From Hyparrhenia diplandra (taxonomy: Eukaryota; Streptophyta; Magnoliopsida; Poales; Poaceae), in assembly GCA_015847255.1 (NCBI GenBank), contig JADLZK010009279.1, positions 1 to 64,000 of the forward strand: 64,000 bases of DNA, read 5' to 3'. Numbering within the stretch: the stretch's first letter is position 1; each line of letters begins with the position of its first letter. The translations under genes and the position numbers were made by a program. Below are positions 1-11,774 of this stretch, in pieces. A model generated the notes under the pieces. That model searched no databases, was not told where the DNA came from, and saw only the letters and a list, made by a program, of their open reading frames with translations.

Positions 1-2117
1 AATATATATCATATATACATATATATATACATCGATTCATATATACAAGTTTCACCGATCGATCGATCCATTTGTTCATATCCAACATGTACTAGTTAAT
101 TACAACATCTATACAAAAATTACGAGCTATATGTTGTTGGGATGAAGATAGTCCTTAAGACCTAGCTCTTCCCATCTCCTTAGCTGCGCATACTCTACAA
201 ACAGCCCCACTCACTGTCCACATTGAAGTACGACGGCCTTCGCGTGAACTACCATGTCTAGAACGAACTTGCAGATGTCTGATACTGTGCGCCTGAACCG
301 CATCTCGTCGGTTGCCTTTTGTAGTACCCCTTTCCACCGGTTCTTTGAGTCCTTGAGCTGTCGGTAGCTGGATTTGTACATTTTGCAGGCCACGAGGAAC
401 TCACGCAGGGCAGAAGAATCCACACAAGTTTGATCCGTCACGGTTGTTTGAGGCATTGCACACAATAAAACCGGTGTTATTAGTAATATCGAAGCTATAG
501 CTAGGTAGTCGTACTAAGAAAAACTAAGTTTCATTTACGCATAGGAAATCTCGCTTGATTTTGAGTGTATCTCCATTGCGCTCCTTACACTTCGGGATCG
601 TCGATCCCGGCCAGTTCGGATCCTTCAAGTATTGCTTGTAAGCGCTGCACGAAATGCACTATATTGTCAACGATATATGATATTCGACTCTAGTAATTGA
701 ATAAAGAGTTCATCGATCACTTACAATCTCAAGATTTTTTCGAATTGTCGGTAGCCGCGTGCGGGTTTGTGCCTCGTAGTGAGTCAAAGACAACGGCCCT
801 CCCGGCCCCCCGAGGAAAGATCATGAAACAGATCCAATGTCCTACGAGCCCCATTCGTATTGGTAAGGTGCCGAATACATCGATACCCATTTTCCTTGAC
901 CTTTTTCATCGCCGATATGACGTACTACGCTACCTCGAACTTCTTAGCTCTTTTCGTTCTTATCCCGGATCTTCTATCTTTCCTCGTCCGTCAAGTTCAC
1001 CAGTGTCGGGATGGTCCGCTCTTAGCTTATAACCGATGACCTGTCTCTCACGGATGTGCCATGGGAGAGGTAAATAATACCATTCTTTAACTTGTGGCTG
1101 CATCGGGCGCTCAACCTACAAGGACATGTGGTTGTGGCATAGGTACATTTGAAACAAAGAATCTATATACGGATGCAAGGGACATGTGCAAGTAAAATTG
1201 CGCTTACATCGTAAACAAGGTGACTTGGGCAACGTCAATGTCCTATCGGCGAAGTAGTCTCGACATGTCGTCGAATGTAACCAAGAACTGGAGATCGGTG
1301 TGGTAGTGGAAGCACTCCTTAGGAAGAAGGACATCGAAGGTATGCAATCCACGCTTTGCGCACTCTATGTACCACGCATGGAACTTCCGAAGTCTCCCGG
1401 TCCTCGGCATCGATGAGTTGGGCCTTTGGGATCATGAACTTCCCAAACTCGAACGAGCCGGGGCATTCTTCCGAGACAAACCCGACATAAGGTGGGGATT
1501 TTGGCACGCAAAAGCGGCGGTACAAATGTTAGCTACGGTTGTGAAAAGAAGTAGCTAATAACATAGTACAACTCGTTGTTTCGGTGGGGCATACCTTTCG
1601 GATCGAACATCTATTCTTGGGGGCCTCTTGGGTTTAGGGTATTTGTCGGCTCACGACCTCCTCTTCATCGAATGTCGGCTTCTTCCGGTGGTGGAGGGCA
1701 TTTGCTAGGTCCGGCTCCTTTACGCTTCCCCGGCGCTTGAGGTGTTGTCCATTGGAGGCCTTGAGTGTAGATGGGTCGTTGCTCGTGAGGGCCTCTTTGA
1801 TGGATTTGGGTGATCATTTGCCGCAAGGCCTCATCACGCTCTTCGTCTCGGACCCTCCTTGTACCTCTGCCTCGTGTGATGCGAGGCATCAAAGCCGACG
1901 CCACGAGCCCACCGTCGCCCAACTCTTCCCTGGAGCTCATGCCACGGACGCGGCCGCGATGCTCGGGTTTTCCAAGGCCAACGTCCACGGATCGTGTCCC
2001 CGACGAATCTCGAGGGTCCCATTGTTTTAGCCGCAGATGGCCTCTATGACCTTCTTCTCGACCTCCTTCATCCGGGCTTGGGCCTCTATGACAAGTATTC
2101 TAAAAAATTATTAAAAT

Positions 2118-2172
2118 TTGTTATAAATTGTTATAAATTGTTATAAAATGTTAAAAATTGTTAAAAATTGAG
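2118..2172. repeat. short AT-rich tandem repeat
   Basis: Five or so 10-11-bp units of the type TTATAAATTG / TTAAAAATTG inside the CACTA element. Just downstream an 18-bp string GGTATATATAGGGATGCT occurs twice (about 2233 and 2272). No coding signal is seen here. Confidence 0.7.
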
Positions 2173-3729
2173 AGATCAATTCAGATAATATATCAAAAAT
2201 ATTCGGATGAAATTTGAAATTTTTACACATCCGGTATATATAGGGATGCTTTACAGTTCCCAACACATCCTGTGGTATATATAGGGATGCTACGAGGAAG
2301 AGGATGCTTTCGTGTATGCGTAGTGAGAAGTATGTCATTATTAGAAACTTTACAGTTCCCAACACATATCCATTTATATACACCAAGTTTACATCTTGAT
2401 GAGTACTTTCAACTTTGTATTCAAACTTTTTTCGAAATTAGGTCGTTTAGTGGTCCGTTTGACCAAGGTTTAACCGGTCGAACTTGTGACTTTTTGAAGC
2501 TCTAGTTTTTGAAGCCCTAGACGTCGTCGATTCGAAAAGTCATGAATACCACTTTTGTTAAACTCTCCGAGATCTACGTTTGGTATTAGTGTTAACTTTT
2601 CATTTTTTAAACTTTTCACGCCTCGAAATTTGAAATTTGAATTTTTTACACATTCGGACGACATTTCGAAGCCCCAGACGGCCAAGATTCAAAAAGTCAT
2701 GAATACGGAAACTTCATAACTCATCAAGATCTATATTTCATATAAAGGTCATTTTTGCATACGAGAAAGTGTTACAAACGTGTAGTTCAAAAATCACTAG
2801 TCTCCCCCGTAGTTTTCTCGAAACTCGTGGTGAGATATTTGTTTTTTGGACTATTTGTTTACATCGAGAATAAGCGCAACTACATATCATTTTGGTGCCG
2901 GTGCATTGGTGATCTTCTTCGCCATCGGGGCGGGTCCATGGCATCATTTTAGTCTTGTCGGGATTGATTACGTCCTCCGGTGCCTTCATCTTTTTGGAAA
3001 ATCTGAAAGAGGTGGAACTCATCATAGTTGTTGTATGTTTCGGGACTCGGACCCCATCAGCTCCCACGATCCGCTGCTTTCCTGCCACGACAATATGTCT
3101 ATTTGTGTTCTCCGTGTTCATTTAGTAGGCTACTTGTGCGGCATCCGATGCAAGCACCCACTAATCATCTTTGTACCGGACACTTTGAAGGTTCACGGTG
3201 GTTAGCCCAAAATCGTCCACTAGAACCGCCGTGAGGCTTGACCCACTAGCAATGAAAAATCCGGTTTTTGTAGGTTACCGCCATAGTCAAGTTCCCATAT
3301 TTCTTCGACTTGTGCGAAGCATGTCATCTTCTCCCCGTCACTTTGATTTCACGCCCTCATATCGAACACCGCGTTTCGTGATGCACTCTTCTTGTCCTTT
3401 TCTTTTTGTGTGGAACCTATACCCGTTGACATCATACCCTTGCCACGTGGTGACTGCATGGGACGGCTCGACACAAGCTTCTTCACGATCTCGCATCATC
3501 TCCCGGGGAATGTTCGCTTTTTGGAGAGCCACCGAGGAAAGTGTTCTTGTGTTCCTTCTCTGCCCAATCCTTCGGACAGTTCTTGCGCTTCCCTACTTGC
3601 ACGGGCGGAGCTCTTTGAGGTGCTTTTTTCACGTATCCGTCCATGATCACCAATTGATGAAGGATGCCGTAGTGAGCGTCTAGCACTTTTTCCCTATGTA
3701 TGTCGGTGCGTTCGCCCGCCCCGCGCACC

Positions 3730-6399
3730 CCATCCCCGAGGTTCTTCCTTCATGTTGATGCACCTGGAAGCCCAATAGCCCTCCCATCTTTTATGTACTT
3801 CACACACCAGTTCACGGCCTCCTAGCTTGTGTATGCCTCGATCATAGAGCCCCCGGGTAAGCGCGGTTATGATTGAATCGATTGAGGGTAGACATTAGTC
3901 GCCGCTGGTCCACATCGCTTTGTAGGTACACGGGTCCCAGTACTGTTCTATCCCGATCAACCATGTGCATCATCGGGTGCGGCATAATGTCGAAGAACGA
4001 CGGTGGGAAACACATCTCTATCGGCACATTGTTTCCGCTGATGAACTCTTTCGGTAAGCAGCATCTGCTTTGGCAATTACCTTCTCGTTGATTTGGTTAA
4101 AGAAGTATGACAACCTTGTGACCACCATCTTCACGTATTTTGGACGAATAGCTTTGATCACAATTGGAAGGAACACCGTCAAGATGATGTGAGCATCGTG
4201 CGCATTGAAGTTCGTCATTGTGAGGTCTCTCATGGATACCGGACTCTTGATGTTGGAAGAGAAACCCGTCGGGTACCTTGATACCCGCATCAACCGACAC
4301 ATAGCCAACTTCTCATCTCTCGTTAGGTTGTAGGCCGCACCGGGAGTTGGACTTTACCGTTCGGAAGCCGTGTAGCGTGAATTTCCGGTCGGATGCCCAT
4401 GTCAACAAGATCCCGACGTGACTTCACACCATCCTTCGTCTTGGTCTTGATATCCATCGGGGAGACCGATCGTGCTTTCGAAGACATTTTTCTCAAGGTG
4501 CATCGATCGATCGCGTGGGGTGTATGCGGTATCTTCCAAGTACTTTAGATACTTGAAGAAGATTGACTTCTTCTTGAAAGGAACGGCCGGAGGCGCCGTC
4601 CTCCGGTTTATCCCTCTTTCGCTTCTTTGTCTTGGAGGTCTTTGTCTTTCATCGATCATCGTCTTTCTTCTTCTTTCCAAACTCGCACTCCAAGTCCTTC
4701 ACCATGTCAAACACCTTCGGACCATAACTAGTCCGTGCCGGCTGAGGTTTCGACTCGCCCTTGTTGTCAAAGTACATATTCGTACACAGTTTTGGTGGAT
4801 CCCTTCAGGTAAGTGGAGCAGGTTTCTTCGATGCAAGCTACACAGGCGGTCTTCCCTTTAATCTGCCCCGATAATGAAAACAGGCCGGGGTAATCGGTGA
4901 TGGTGACAAAGATGATGGCACAAAGAGTGAACTTCTCCTTGCGGTACGCATCAACCATCGACCCCATCATCAAACAAGTACGCATCTCCTCCATGAACGG
5001 CTCCGGGAACACATCTATATCGCTTCTCGGGCCGCCGGTCCTAGATATGAGCATGGTGAGCAAAACATACCCGCGCTTTTGACAAAGATGTGGAGGTAGA
5101 TTGTACATGGTGAGGACGACCGCCACGCGGCTTTGTGTGTGCTGCTCGTGTCACCGAATGGGTTCATTCCGTCGGTACTCAATGCGAGCCGAACGTTCTC
5201 GGCTCCTCGCAAAGTCGGGGTAGGCGACGTCGAAGTCTTGCCACTGCTTAGCATCCGAAGGGTGCCGTAGCTTCCCGTCATCCTTGACACGACCGCTAGA
5301 TGCATGCCAGGTCATGTGCTTAGCATCCTCAGGGTTCCCATAGAGAGCCCGCAGCGATCGATGACCGGGAAGGTACCACATTGGCGTATTTGGACGTTTC
5401 CTCTGCGTGTAACCTTCCTCTTCCTCGTCCCCGTTGACATGATCTTCTTCGCGGTCGCGACCGGTTTTCTTCGCCCCCTTCTTCTTTTTTTTTTTCACCC
5501 GGCCCCGCTTCCTCATCGAGATCATCGTCCACGCGACATCCGGCATTCCGCTTGTATCGACTAGCGCCACAGGCGGACAACCTGGTCAAATTCTCGTCTT
5601 GTCGCCCGATATAGGATACGAGTGGTTGGGGCAGGCATCGAACTTCTTGACTTTCATCGCCACTGGCCGGATCAACTTCTTAGCACGATACGTACTAGCA
5701 GGAACCTTGTGAGGCGTTGGATACGTGGAGGCCAGGTAACTTACGAGCTCATTGAAGCTAGTGTCAGACCAGCCATGACGAGACTTCAACATCAGCAAAT
5801 TCAGGTTAAAACTCAGCGCCGTGCAACCCTCCGGACTGTCTTTGTAAAGCGGATCAATTGCTGCCTGCTTCATCTGTTTGAAGTTCTCCAACCATCTCGG
5901 GCACCCAAACAGAATGTCGTCCTCATCGAGTCGGTTGACCAAATCTTCAAAAACCCGGACATCCTCAGGCTGCGTCATAGGATTCTCCTGCTCGCCGTCC
6001 CCTCCACCACCACCACCGTCATCGTCGCCATCGCCGACGTCACCGTGCTTCGAACAAATCGATGGAATTGGACCGGGTGGTGGACTTTTCGTACCGTGAT
6101 CGGTCGGGGGACCGCTCGTACCTGGATCGACCGGGTGGATCGAAGGGTGGAACTTCTTCGCCGTGAAAAGTCCAGACCAAATAGTCACTGACGAAGCCAT
6201 GCATGATTAGGTGAGATCGCACGACGATGTCAGAGAACGCTTTCAGATTCTTGCATTTTGCGCACGGACAGATAATCAGTCTCTGTTCAATTATCTCGCT
6301 GTGTCGCTTCGCTCGAGCAACAAACTTCTTCACCTCATCATAGTATTCGTCATCAACTCTCTTCATCTCATACATCCAGTGGGCTCGGTGCCTCTCCAT
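3730..6399 (-). pseudogene. TNP2-like CACTA transposase, multiply frameshifted
   Basis: Consecutive minus-strand pieces match the TNP2 family in the right order but in different frames. Piece 6399-6040 is the transposase-associated domain, with a CPCAKCKN cysteine pair and an HLIMHGF / WTFHGE motif. Piece 6200-5590 includes LNLLMLKSRHGWSDTSFNEL and KKFDACPN. Piece 5305-5015 contains LALSTDGMNPFG. Piece 5126-4767 contains YNLPPHLCQKRGYVLL, DIDVFPEP and LSGQIKGKTACVAC. Piece 4680-4402 contains MHLEKNVFESTIG. Pieces 4308-4018 and 4027-3842 contain FNAHDAHIIL and MPHPMMHMVDR-LGPVYL. Part of the 5' region also encodes an Asp/Gly-rich linker. This family catalyses transposon excision and insertion in the nucleus. 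Frame changes between nearly every block show it is dead. Exact exon limits were not resolved. Confidence 0.85.
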
Positions 6400-6477
6400 C
6401 CTGATCCCTGCTCTTCCAAAAAGCTTAGTGCCGTTACATAGTACTCAAACAAAAAAAAAAGAGAAGAAGTTCCACCA

Positions 6478-6499
6478 TAGATCTAGATCTAGATCTAGA
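6478..6499. repeat. ATCTAG hexanucleotide microsatellite
   Basis: Between three and four tandem copies of ATCTAG, just upstream of the transposase pseudogene inside the CACTA element. Otherwise unremarkable. Confidence 0.8.
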
Positions 6500-6719
6500 G
6501 AAGGCAGTTTTCTCTCTCCTCCATGGATTCTATATCTAGAGAGGGGATGAAAAAGAGGGAAAGAAAGATGAAAAGAGGCATTTACCGACCAATTAGTGTC
6601 TTCTCCTCCCCCAAATCAAAGCCAAAACACCCAAATCAAAGTTTTTGTCAAAATTTTGATCAAAACCTCTCCCCCCCCAAGAGTTGGAAGAGGAAGATCG
6701 TGGAGGAAGACGAAGGGGC

Positions 6720-6999
6720 GGCGGCCCAGATTTTATAGGCCTCGGCCTTTTGCGTGGGGGCGCCCTAATCCGCCCGCCACGCAAAGAAGCAGACGCGGGC
6801 GGGGCGCCGCAACGCGCACGCCACGCTTAATACATTTTGCGTGGCGGGCGCGTTGCGGCGCCCGCCCACGTGGCGGGCGCTTAATGCGCCCGCCCCCCGT
6901 GCGGCCGGCGGCGAGGGCCGATCATTTCCGTGGCGGGTTCAAATTGCGCCCGCCACGGAAAAGATCCGCCCCGCCGGAAAAATCAAATCGTTACTAGTG
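6720..6999. repeat. CACTA subterminal repeat region and terminus
   Basis: GC-rich block with repeated, both-orientation copies of the core GCGGGCGC / GCGCCCGCC and GCGTGGCGGGC, including a strong hairpin around 6836-6872. It ends at 6999 in TTACTAGTG, the complement of the CACTAG start. Subterminal repeats of this type bind the element's own DNA-binding protein in characterised CACTA transposons; that role is assumed here, not shown. Confidence 0.75.
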
Positions 7000-7002
7000 C
7001 GG

Positions 7003-7747
7003 ACGTTACCAGCAGCGGCACGCGTTTGGTGGGTGGTGGCCACAGCCGTCGCCCAGCCGGACTAGGGCTCTTCGCTGCGGTACATATTTGGCTTATCGCC
7101 TCAGACCGTCCGACGTCTCCGGCGGGCACGTCAACCCCGCCGTCAGTCACGTTCGCTGGCCTACGTATACGCCATCGGCGTCCCGAGCGCCATCTTCTAC
7201 TGGGCCTCCCAACTGCTCGGCGCCACCTTGAACTCCTTCTCCGCCGGCGAGGCATGTGGTAACCGCGCGCTCTCACTTCCTTTCCGACACTAACCGTCGT
7301 TTCACACTGATCGCAACGATGTACTTGCGCATGCGGCATGCAGGAAGTGCCGGCGACGATCGCGGTGGCGATGGCCGGGTTCGGCGGCGCGGTCCTGGAG
7401 GGCGTGCTCACCTTCCTGCTGGTGTACACGGTGCACGTGGTCGGCGAGCCTCGCTCTAGTGACGGCGGCAGAGGTGACAAGCGGGGATTCGCGGCCACGG
7501 CGCTGGGCGCGCTGGCGGTCGGCTCACGCATGGCGCGCTCGTGCTGTCCGCGGGCGCGCTGACGGGCGCGTCAATGAACCCGGCCAGCTCCTTCGGGGCG
7601 GCCGTCGTCAGCGGCTACTTCAAGAACCAGGCCGTGTACAGGGCCGGTCCGATGGTCGGCTCCGCAGTCGCGGCTCTGGTGTACCAGATCCTGGCGTGCC
7701 CGGACGTGGCAGAGTCGTCGAGGCCGTGGTCGTATGACAAGTTTTAG
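7003..7747 (+). pseudogene. tonoplast aquaporin (TIP family, TIP5-like) fragment, 5'-truncated
   Basis: TIPs are six-helix water/solute channels of the vacuolar membrane with two NPA half-helices. Visible pieces in order: VVATAVAQ then GLFAAV (helix 2), SGGHVNPAV with the first NPA at about 7127-7144, YAIGVPSAIFYWASQLLGAT (helix 3), a probable intron from about 7258 to the AG at 7342-7343, EVPATIAVAMAGFGGAVLEG and LTFLLVYTVHVV (helix 4), LTGASMNPASSFG with the second NPA at 7574-7588, and a C-terminus ending SYDKF-stop at 7747. The second NPA is followed by Ser instead of the usual Arg. Reading frame changes occur after VAQ, after the first NPA and before the second NPA, so it is not functional as read. 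The first 50-60 codons are absent because the CACTA terminus lies immediately upstream. They should sit beyond the other end of that element. TIP5 subgroup assignment is a guess from the C-terminal half. Confidence 0.8.
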
Positions 7748-9457
7748 CGTGCATACTTCCGTTCCGTTGCCAGCGTAGAGGGTAGGGATTTGTATGTGTG
7801 TGTTTTTTTAAGTAATTCAGTCCCAACAAATTTGTGTGTAATCATGACTTGAGTCTGACCTTCACAATTACAAGGAAATTCAGAATAGCGGATGTCAAGA
7901 ATGGGAGAGGTTGGTTGGCCTCACTCAATCTGTATCACCGAGCTGCTAGTGGGGTTTCGGGTAGTTCTTCAGAGAAGTTCTGGGGTAGGACTTATGTATA
8001 GTGGGGTTTCAATCGAGCATATTGCATTGCACTCTTGTAAAAAAGAAGCGAGATACAAGCATATAATAAAGTTTCAAGGACAGACTGATCTTATCTGTGA
8101 GATATCAACTCACAAATTGTGAAGTGCAATTACCAGCAAAATATGTTCCTCCGCCATTGTGGAAATTGTCCTATGTTACTAAAAATCATGTCTTATATCA
8201 AAATTCAAAAGCACTATGGAGAAATTCCTTAGGTCAGAGATTTTAATTGATGCTTTCGACATATTGCCCCAGAATTGATTGTCCTAAACATCATTTAAAT
8301 CCAACCAAAGGGGGTACTTGTTAACAGAGGAGTGTGTTTTTCCTCGCCGTATTCTTTACCATTTTCATGTCATCTGGAGGAACAGGCATCCAAAATGCCA
8401 ATGTGTTGCTTCAGTCTCAATTTTGTGTATCCTAACTTGGACTGATGGAAACTGGATATTGATCCGACAAAAACATCCAACAGGTCAAATTTTGCTGTCC
8501 TGCGGTCTATTCATACCTCGAAATAAAACATGAAGAGTTTGGAGATAAACATAATTACATGTATGAATCTAACCATTTAATAGCAGCGGGCTGAAAAAAA
8601 AATAAAAGCTAAAATTTCTTACAGTAGATTTGGAGATCTCCAGTGGCGTTAAGTTACCTGCCTGATTAGTGACTAAGACAAGATAAATTCAAATATGATT
8701 GCAGTTATACTGGAAGATCAAGAGCTAACATATTTGAACTGTTGGTACGCGTGAAGTCCGTACAGACATGGAAATGCTCCACCTAGTCAATGTGGTGCCT
8801 GCTTAAGTTTTGCTATGGTGCTACCTGATCGCTCTGGAGTCTGAAATATTTACACATTTCAGCAACAAAAACGTGTAGTGCCAAGCTACGGCCAAAATTG
8901 GCAGACGTATAACTTGAATGTGATTATGACCAAATGAGCTTTGCTGAATATTCTAAAAGTTAATTAAAACTGTGAATCGAAATGAATTTTGATGGTTCAA
9001 ATGAATGCCGAAATGTTTATTGGATTGATTCTGAATACTCAAATGAAAACCAAAATCTACTAACTAAATATTAGAATGTGCTGCTGCTCCATTGAGACGT
9101 ATTCTACGATTCAGCATAGCTATCCAAAAAAACTGAAAAGGGGGATGCAAAATGTGTGGCCATGTTCCCAAAGTATCTGCTTGCTAAATGGCAAAAGAAA
9201 GCTAAACATATATACATCACAGAGTGTTGTCAATCTGAGGGTAGAACACTAAGTCAGTTTAGTTATATAATTCTGGTGGCAAAGCAGAATAGGTGGCAAA
9301 GCAGAAAAAGGTGTGGCAAAATTCATTGTCACCAAATGACCCATGCTCCCAGTCCCGAACATCCATACAGACTTGCCGTACATGCATACAGACTTGCATG
9401 CTTCTAGCTCTTGCCAAATGCAAAACACATAGCCGAGTTCTTGGCTTCTTGCTTCCT
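7748..9457. other. intergenic, no gene seen
   Basis: AT-rich sequence between the aquaporin fragment and the 3' end of the FAR1-like gene. Only short interrupted frames; no clear repeat boundaries, RNA gene or conserved motif recognised. Confidence 0.5.
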
Positions 9458-11774
9458 TCACTGGAATACAAGCTCTCCATTAAAAAGATCATCCATGCGA
9501 ATTGTATGTGTATCCCCAGAAGTGCTTGTACATGTATTGATTTTGTCTCCAATTTCCTTGCCAAGGATGTCAAGTGGATCCCCAGAAATGCTTGTACATG
9601 CATTGATTTTGTCTTCAATTTCCTTACCAAGGATGTCAAGATTGTTGTCTACTAACATGGTGCATTCTGGAAACTGTGCTGCTCTATGTGCCAAATTGAG
9701 AAATTTATGAGACATGTATCTGTAGCGAAGAGTAGCATCCATAACTTGATTTTCGATTACATTTCTTCCCTGGTTATCTTGTATAGTTGCAATCCGTGCT
9801 TCCCATGTCCATCTCTTTAACATGTATTGTGGTGGTAGTGACTTGATATTCATCAAATCAAGAACTTTAAGAGAATGGGCACACAATATCCCAATTTTGT
9901 CAAATTGCTTACAGCTGCATAAAACTGTTTGCTTCAAAGGATCACTAATAACTTTGTATCCCTCCTCAGAGGTAAAATCTCCTACTAGATATTCATTATT
10001 ACCATCCAATGCCTTTGTGCAAACTGCCAAGGATCTTTCATATTCACCTTGAAAAGCTTCAAACATAATAGGTGTATACAGCTTGCTAGCATGCATCAGC
10101 ATAGGCGGTGGTCTCCTCATATAGATTTCTGGCAACTTTTTTTCCTTGAATCAAATTCTAAATTCAGTTCATTATTCCTTTTACCTTGCACCACCATTTC
10201 AAAATGCTTCAAGAACTGGGACGATATCAAAATCAGTTTCAAAGAGGATTTTCAAATCATTGTTTAGACTCTTATTCAGCTGTGTACTCCTCATTCCCAA
10301 TGTGAAGACACCATTCATATAACATTCAGCCCATTTTTCTTTTAACTTGTATATGCTATCCAACCAAGTTTGCTTCTTCACCTTTTTCCTCATGACGTCA
10401 AATTTATGTTCAAATTCTGATATGTCCTCATACTCAAACATGCATGCCCTAACATCTGAAAGAATGCTTGTGTCTTCATTCTTATCTTTATGAAGATGTC
10501 TGACAAAATTCTGCATAATGTGTGAGGTGCATAATCCATGCCATGCTTCTGAAAACACTTCTGCAGCTGCCTTTTCCATTGCAAAATCTTGATCTGTATA
10601 GATTGTTTTAGGCTGCTGTCCATTGTGAGCTTTTAGAAAGGCCTCGAACAACCACTTGAAAGACTCAAATGTTTCATCATACATGAGAGCGGCACCAAAT
10701 ATTACAGTTTCTCTAAAATGATTGAATCCAACAAAGACACCAAAAGGCCTACTCCCATTATTTGTTCCAAAAGTAGTGTCAAAAGTAACAACATCACCAA
10801 AATGTGCATAGTCCATGATCATTTTACCATCAACCCAGAATATATTGGCTATCTGTTCTTCACAATCCATTTGCAATGCATATTGGAATGATGGGATCTC
10901 AGCAATTTTATCTTGAAAATACTTAAGCACGCTACCTGCTTGACCATATGCCATCTCCCGTTGGCGCTTGGTCAACAAATAGTTCTTTTGATCTTCAAGG
11001 GTATAGCTAAGATTGGGTGATCTGCCAACATGGTGACTAGCCAATTCGTGTTCCACTTTTGTCCCAATTCCCACATCATCTGCAGTTTCAACTTCAATAG
11101 CTTGTAAATCTGAAATTTTCCTTTCTGGAGCTTGTAAATCTGAAATTTTCCTTTCTGGAGCTTGTAAATCTGAAATTTGACTTCGTGGTACCACCAGCTG
11201 TAAGGTTTCGAGCAGGTGCAGTATATGATTGTGTTCCAAAACCAGCTCGGACACTTCATACCTGTCTTTTGTTCGGTCCAATTTAAGGCTCATGTGGACT
11301 TTACAATCAGTTCTAGTTTCACGTCGAGGGCGTTTTGTTAAATGATCCCTTTTGTCTAGTGATCGAAGACCCTCATTTGCACAAACAAATCTACATGATG
11401 TAATTTTGCCATCAGACGACCTTTTGTTTGTATACCTTTTTCTCACCTCAAAGCCTTTTTGCCCACCATAGCTAAGCCAAAATGCCCAAGCCTCATTAAA
11501 ATTTCTAAATTCCATGCCAACATATGGTGCGAAACGAGGCATCAAGGTCTCACTGTATAAGAAGAATACTACCAAGTATGAGAGTAGTGCATAAATAAAT
11601 ATACTAACCCAAAAACTCATTTAATCTTTCACTAAAATTAGTGCCCAAGAGAACATGAGTAGCAATACATGGGGACAACTAAAATTCGTTGGATGTCACT
11701 GACGAGAAAACAAGATGGAATTGTATCACTTACGCATTGGAAGAACGGTGTACTGTGTTAGCCTGTTCTTCCAT
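9458..11774 (-). CDS. FAR1/FHY3-related (MULE transposase-derived) protein, two exons, two compensating frameshifts
   Basis: FAR1-related proteins are domesticated Mutator transposases acting as nuclear transcription factors. Proposed start is ATG at 11774-11772 (MEEQANTVHRSS). Exon 1 ends at 11734 before GTAAGT, and exon 2 begins at 11552 after an AG; phases agree (2 to 1). Domains in order: FAR1 zinc-binding DNA-binding domain from GMEFRNFNEAWAFW to LVLEHNHILH (about residues 26-120); MULE transposase domain with VVTFDTTFGTN, IYTDQDFAMEKAAAEVF and LCTSHIMQNF (about 255-370); SWIM zinc finger VLCSCKQ...GILCAH. Total about 711 residues, normal for the family. One extra base near 10218 and one missing A in a 7-base run at 10137-10143 put about 76 nt out of frame; the frame then recovers. 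Two in-frame tandem duplications occur, at 11101-11178 and 9511-9640. It faces the methyltransferase gene head to head. FAR1-type identity is firm; whether intact or dead depends on the two indels. Confidence 0.88.
9511..9640. repeat. 66-bp in-frame tandem duplication in the FAR1-like gene
   Basis: Two copies with a 66-bp period (9511-9574 and 9575-9640) encode two 22-residue units of the form LDILGKEIEDKIN-CTS-SGD near the C-terminus. The copies differ at several bases, so the duplication is not an assembly stutter. Confidence 0.85.
11101..11178. repeat. 30-bp in-frame tandem repeat in the FAR1-like gene
   Basis: Two identical 30-bp copies (11101-11130, 11131-11160) plus a partial third, encoding ISDLQAPERK repeats between the DNA-binding and transposase domains. 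Identity of the copies implies recent expansion. Confidence 0.9.

Larger units (their letters stand above)
1..6999 (-). mobile_element. CACTA (En/Spm-type) DNA transposon, one end missing
   Basis: The right boundary is explicit. Read on the minus strand, the element begins at 6999 with CACTAGTAACGATTTG, a CACTA-class terminus. The first 280 bp carry GC-rich subterminal repeats. A decayed TNP2-type transposase then reads on the minus strand from about 6400 to 3700. The 3' terminus is not in the window, so the element is at least 7 kb. CACTA elements move by cut and paste and make 3-bp target duplications; the three bases after the terminus (7000-7002, cgg) are the predicted copy to look for at the far end. 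From 3700 down to 1 the minus strand holds only short, stop-interrupted reading frames, presumably transposase C-terminus, introns and a second gene, now unrecognisable. The coding decay means this copy is not autonomous. Confidence 0.85.
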
